This document shows positions 6,600 through 9,694 of a stretch of 9,694 nucleotides of DNA, piece by piece. Made by a program: the position numbers and the translations under genes. A model generated the notes under the pieces. That model was not told where the DNA came from and ran no database searches. It saw only the letters and a program-made list of their open reading frames with translations. Every line of letters starts with the position of its first letter. The stretch's first letter is position 1. Origin of the DNA: Pseudomonadota bacterium (GTDB lineage Bacteria > Pseudomonadota > Gammaproteobacteria > Xanthomonadales > Rhodanobacteraceae); assembly GCA_021798675.1 (NCBI GenBank), contig JAJZGE010000035.1, positions 1 to 9,694 of the forward strand. The letters run 5' to 3'.

Positions 6600-9497
6600 A
6601 TGGCCAAAGCGACGTCGCCACGCCGATCCAGTCCCTCGCCTTTCTCGGCGATCGTCCAATGGCTGTCAGGCGTGCGCAACATCGGCCGAAGCCTCAGGGA
6701 CCGCGTGCTCATCCTCACTGTGCTCGCCGCGCTTCCGGGGCTGCTGGTGGCGGTGGCGGACGGGCTTAATCTCAGCCGGGTGCAGGAGTCCAACGCCCGG
6801 CAGGCGCTCTATCAGACACTCAGCCACAGCAAGAGCGACTACGCCGACGCGGTGGACGACCTGCTGTTCGACACCGATCTGCTGGTGCGAAGCAGCGCCG
6901 AGGGCGGCAGCCGGTGCCCGTCCATGCTGTCGACGCTGGCCAAGATGCATCCGGACTACGCGATCATCGCCATCGTGTCGCCCGCTGGCGAGGCCATCTG
7001 CTCGGCCCGCCAGGGCGCTGCCGCGGCCGCCTGGCTCGATGCCATGCATGCGGCGATCGGCCGGTTGACCCATGGCCGGAGCGACGCACAGAGCACCCTG
7101 GTGGCGGCATATCACGGCTACCCGATGATGCTCGTGTCGGCCCGGCGGACCGTTGGTACCGCGGCGTCCGGCTCGATCGCGGTGATCGCCACGCCCTATT
7201 CGCCGCTCGAGCGCCTCGGCCCTTCCCGCGACGGCGCGCGGATCAGTATCGACCTGCACGATCCCGCCGGGCATCTGATCCATGTCAGGAGCAAGGACCT
7301 CGGCTACGGCATTGCGCCGCCGGCAGCCAATGACGTTCCGTCGCAAGCCGGCGACTTGTTGCTGCAAAGCGACGAACAGAGCATCAAGGCCACGCTTCGG
7401 CTGATCCACCACGGGCTGCCCAGCGTGCTTCGCATCGAGCTGCCCAAGTCCATCGTCTACTCCGATGCCTACGTGTCGCGGCAGCACAACACGGTATGGC
7501 TGGCCTGCGCCCTGGTGCTGCTGCTCACGGTGGGCGCCACCTTCGGACGGCAGATGATCGCCGTGCCCGCCGGCGCGATCATGCGCACCATCACCCGCCT
7601 TTCCAGCGGTGACCTTGCCGCGCGCACCGGCCTGCGCACCAAGCGCGACGAGCTCACCCAGGTCGCCTTCGCACTGGACAAGATGGCCGAGACGCTGGAG
7701 CAGGAGTACGCCCGCCGCACGCGGTCGCTGGACCTGCTCCGGCAGACCAACCGTCTGCACGAATTGCTCGGCGTGATCGGCGACGCGGCCGGTGCGCGCG
7801 ATGATGATGGTGCGTTCTTGGGGGAGGTCTGCCGTCTTGCGGTGGATGTCGGGGGCGTGCGCGCCGCCGGTATCTTTGAGCCGAAGGAACCGGGCGACTG
7901 TCCTCCCCTCACGCTCGCCTCCAGCGTCACGCCGCCTGATGCTGCGGGCCAGCAGAGCCAACTGCAGCGCGCTGCCGACCGGGCCGCCCACTCCTGGCAC
8001 ATTGAAACGGTGCTTGCGGCCGACGACGGTGGCACGGGGGCGACGGTGGCGATCCCGCTGGGCCACACCTACGACGGCCACAAGCGCATCATCGCTTTCG
8101 CGTTCGACGACGCCCGGCTGCTCGAAGAATCGACCTACCGGTTGCTGGGCCAGATCGCACAGGACGTCCAGCTGGGCGCGCGCATCATCCAGACCGAATC
8201 GGCCTTGCAACATGCGCGCAGCCATGACGCGAGCACCGGCCTGCCCAATGAAGCCCACTTCTACGACAGGGTCCGCCGCGCCCTGCACGACCCCGAGCGC
8301 AAAGACTCCATCGTGGGCGTCTGCCTGTTGGATATTGGCAGTGACAGCGCTTTGCCTGGCAGTAGCCTGATCTCCGCCAAGGCCCATGCCATCCAACTGG
8401 CCCAGCGCATTGCATCGCGGTTCGGCGAGGCGATCGAGATGGCGCTCCTGCCCGGCCCGTCACTGGGGATCCTCGTCGCTCCCGGCCTGGACCACGCCTC
8501 CACGCGGGACTGGCTCGATGCGGTGGCCGATGCCGCGGCGGTGGACCCGGGGGCTGCCGATGCCGGTCCGCCGATGCGCCTGGGGGTCGCGTTCTGGCCG
8601 GAAGGCGGCGACACGCCGCAGTCACTGCTGGAGTCGGCGCAGATCGCGCTGCGTGCGACCACGATCGCTGAGGGCGCTGTCAGCTACTACAGCAAGCAGC
8701 TGGGAGACGTGGCGCGCGAGCTCCGGGAGATCGAGCGGGCGATGCCGGCCGCGCTCGCCGATGGTGCGATGGAGCTGCACTATCAACCGATCGTCGACCT
8801 GGCGACGTCACAGGTCGCTGGCTTCGAGGCGCTGCTGCGTTGGAACGATGCGCTGCGCGGTCCCATCGCGCCGTCGAAGTTCATCCCCATCGCCGAGCGC
8901 TGCGGACTTATCTCCGCGATCGGCAAGAAGGTGCTGCGCGATGCATGTACACAGGCCACGCGTTGGGCCGGCGCGGCGAGCGCCGGCCTGTTCATCACCG
9001 TGAATGTCTCGCCGCTCCAGCTGACCGACCGGGACTTCGTCAGGAGCGTGCAGGATACCTGCGGCCATGCCATGGCCGGCGCCCAGTCGATCAAGATTGC
9101 CTTCGAAGTCACCGAGAACGACCTGATCGCCGACATCGCCCATGGCGCCCGGGTTCTGCAGGAGCTGAAAGAGGCCGGATTCGACATCCTCATCGACGAC
9201 TTCGGCAGCGGCTACTCCTCGCTCAGCTACCTGCATCGCCTGCCCATCGATGCGCTGAAGATCGACAAGGCGATCACCCGCGACCTGTTCGTCAGCGACC
9301 GCGCGCGTGCCGTGTGCAGCGGGATCGTGGCGATTGCGAAGAACCTGCAGGTTCGCACCATCATTGAGGGCATCGAAACCGCGGAGCAGCTTGCACTGGC
9401 CAAGGCGCTGGGATGTGACCTGGCGCAGGGGTTCCTGTTCGGCAAGGCTTCCGATCCGGTATCGGCCTGGGCACGGGTGGGCAAGCCCCTGGCTTGA
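6600..9497 (+). CDS. Sensor c-di-GMP phosphodiesterase: Cache-like, HAMP, GAF, GGDEF, EAL
   Basis: A 965-residue membrane receptor predicted to hydrolyse c-di-GMP to pGpG. Membrane segments at about 36-53 and 298-315 flank a periplasmic region resembling a double Cache sensor, with Cys106 and Cys134 placed for a disulfide. HAMP follows (about 316-373, with RLSSGDLAAR and DEL), then a GAF-like domain (about 385-535). The GGDEF domain (about 541-700) keeps STGLPNEAHF, but LPGPSLG (617-623) replaces the GGDEF loop, so it should not be a cyclase. The EAL domain (about 715-960) is complete: FEALLRW (Glu743), NVSPLQL (Asn802), FEVTEND (Glu836/839), IDDFGSGYSSLSYL (Asp866, Asp867), LKIDK (Lys887), EGIET (Glu923) and AQGFLFG (Gln943). 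ATG 6600 lies 13 bases after the cyclase stop, with GAAGAG as a modest ribosome site. The likely role is to lower c-di-GMP in response to an external signal, opposing its neighbour. Ligand unknown. Confidence 0.9.
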   Translation: MAKATSPRRSSPSPFSAIVQWLSGVRNIGRSLRDRVLILTVLAALPGLLVAVADGLNLSRVQESNARQALYQTLSHSKSDYADAVDDLLFDTDLLVRSSAEGGSRCPSMLSTLAKMHPDYAIIAIVSPAGEAICSARQGAAAAAWLDAMHAAIGRLTHGRSDAQSTLVAAYHGYPMMLVSARRTVGTAASGSIAVIATPYSPLERLGPSRDGARISIDLHDPAGHLIHVRSKDLGYGIAPPAANDVPSQAGDLLLQSDEQSIKATLRLIHHGLPSVLRIELPKSIVYSDAYVSRQHNTVWLACALVLLLTVGATFGRQMIAVPAGAIMRTITRLSSGDLAARTGLRTKRDELTQVAFALDKMAETLEQEYARRTRSLDLLRQTNRLHELLGVIGDAAGARDDDGAFLGEVCRLAVDVGGVRAAGIFEPKEPGDCPPLTLASSVTPPDAAGQQSQLQRAADRAAHSWHIETVLAADDGGTGATVAIPLGHTYDGHKRIIAFAFDDARLLEESTYRLLGQIAQDVQLGARIIQTESALQHARSHDASTGLPNEAHFYDRVRRALHDPERKDSIVGVCLLDIGSDSALPGSSLISAKAHAIQLAQRIASRFGEAIEMALLPGPSLGILVAPGLDHASTRDWLDAVADAAAVDPGAADAGPPMRLGVAFWPEGGDTPQSLLESAQIALRATTIAEGAVSYYSKQLGDVARELREIERAMPAALADGAMELHYQPIVDLATSQVAGFEALLRWNDALRGPIAPSKFIPIAERCGLISAIGKKVLRDACTQATRWAGAASAGLFITVNVSPLQLTDRDFVRSVQDTCGHAMAGAQSIKIAFEVTENDLIADIAHGARVLQELKEAGFDILIDDFGSGYSSLSYLHRLPIDALKIDKAITRDLFVSDRARAVCSGIVAIAKNLQVRTIIEGIETAEQLALAKALGCDLAQGFLFGKASDPVSAWARVGKPLA

Positions 9498-9503
9498 GCC
9501 AGT

Positions 9504-9547
9504 CGGCAGCGGAGGCGTGGCCTGTCTTGCCGAAAGATCGGCTGCCG
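9504..9547. repeat. Inverted repeat after the EAL gene
   Basis: CGGCAGC (9504-9510) pairs with GCTGCCG (9541-9547) across about 30 bases that can pair further (GGC with GCC). It begins 7 bases after the stop codon but has no T-run, so it is at most a weak or factor-dependent 3' end structure. The remaining bases to 9694 hold no supported gene. Confidence 0.3.
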
Positions 9548-9694
9548 CGTCGCGCCACGTCCCGAGGCCGCGTGCATTGGCGCCGGCGCTGTGGTGGCTG
9601 GCGAAAGCCTTGGTGGCCGAATGATTTTGCGAGGAGGTTCCGGATATCGAAAGGCGATCCATGTCACCGGATTGCCTGGATCTCACGTGCCTCT

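Noticed and set aside
6666..8396. Long minus-strand open frame (576 codons) opposite the EAL receptor gene
   Set aside because: The opposite strand encodes a clear HAMP-GAF-GGDEF-EAL protein. The antisense translation shows no recognisable motif.
9621..9694. Start of another gene at ATG 9621 or 9661, with AGGAGG at 9632-9637
   Set aside because: Both frames stay open to the window edge, but too few codons are visible. The AGGAGG is not at a proper distance from any start codon.

Overview
The window is GC-rich, tightly packed gammaproteobacterial chromosome. The order dedD-like SPOR gene, cvpA, purF matches the classic folC-dedD-cvpA-purF arrangement. GC content, codon use and gene style suggest a Xanthomonadales relative, perhaps Rhodanobacteraceae. 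That placement is an inference from gene order and style, not from a marker gene. All convincing genes are on the plus strand. I see no tRNA, rRNA, CRISPR array, insertion sequence or phage gene.

Positions 1-3300 hold the conserved housekeeping block. It starts with the 3' part of a membrane-anchored, peptidoglycan-binding SPOR protein (DedD type) that here carries two SPOR-like domains. CvpA follows after a 19-base gap, an inner-membrane protein with an unusual C-terminal tail of four 13-residue repeats. PurF, the first committed enzyme of purine synthesis, comes 14 bases later. The close spacing suggests one transcript. A short inverted repeat (about 3318-3342) lies between purF and a ferritin-like DUF455 protein (3371-4189).

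Positions 4190-4970 hold a separate small transcription unit: a candidate promoter, a perfect Shine-Dalgarno sequence, a secreted protein with a Pro/Gln-rich linker and a DUF3887-like domain, and a textbook intrinsic terminator (4945-4970). About 540 bases without a convincing gene follow (4971-5506). They contain several inverted repeats, including a strong bulged hairpin at 4990-5020, and are the least explained stretch of the window.

Positions 5507-9497 encode a two-gene cyclic-di-GMP module. The first gene is a multi-pass membrane diguanylate cyclase with intact GGDEF and I-site motifs. Thirteen bases later comes a 965-residue receptor with a periplasmic sensor region, HAMP, GAF-like, degenerate GGDEF and intact EAL domains, predicted to be a phosphodiesterase. 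A cyclase and a phosphodiesterase encoded together would allow opposing control of the same second messenger. The last 197 bases hold no supported gene, only an inverted repeat.

I found no clear sign of an entirely new system. The most useful leads are the CvpA repeat tail, the structured leader before the c-di-GMP pair, and the pairing of that enzyme couple.
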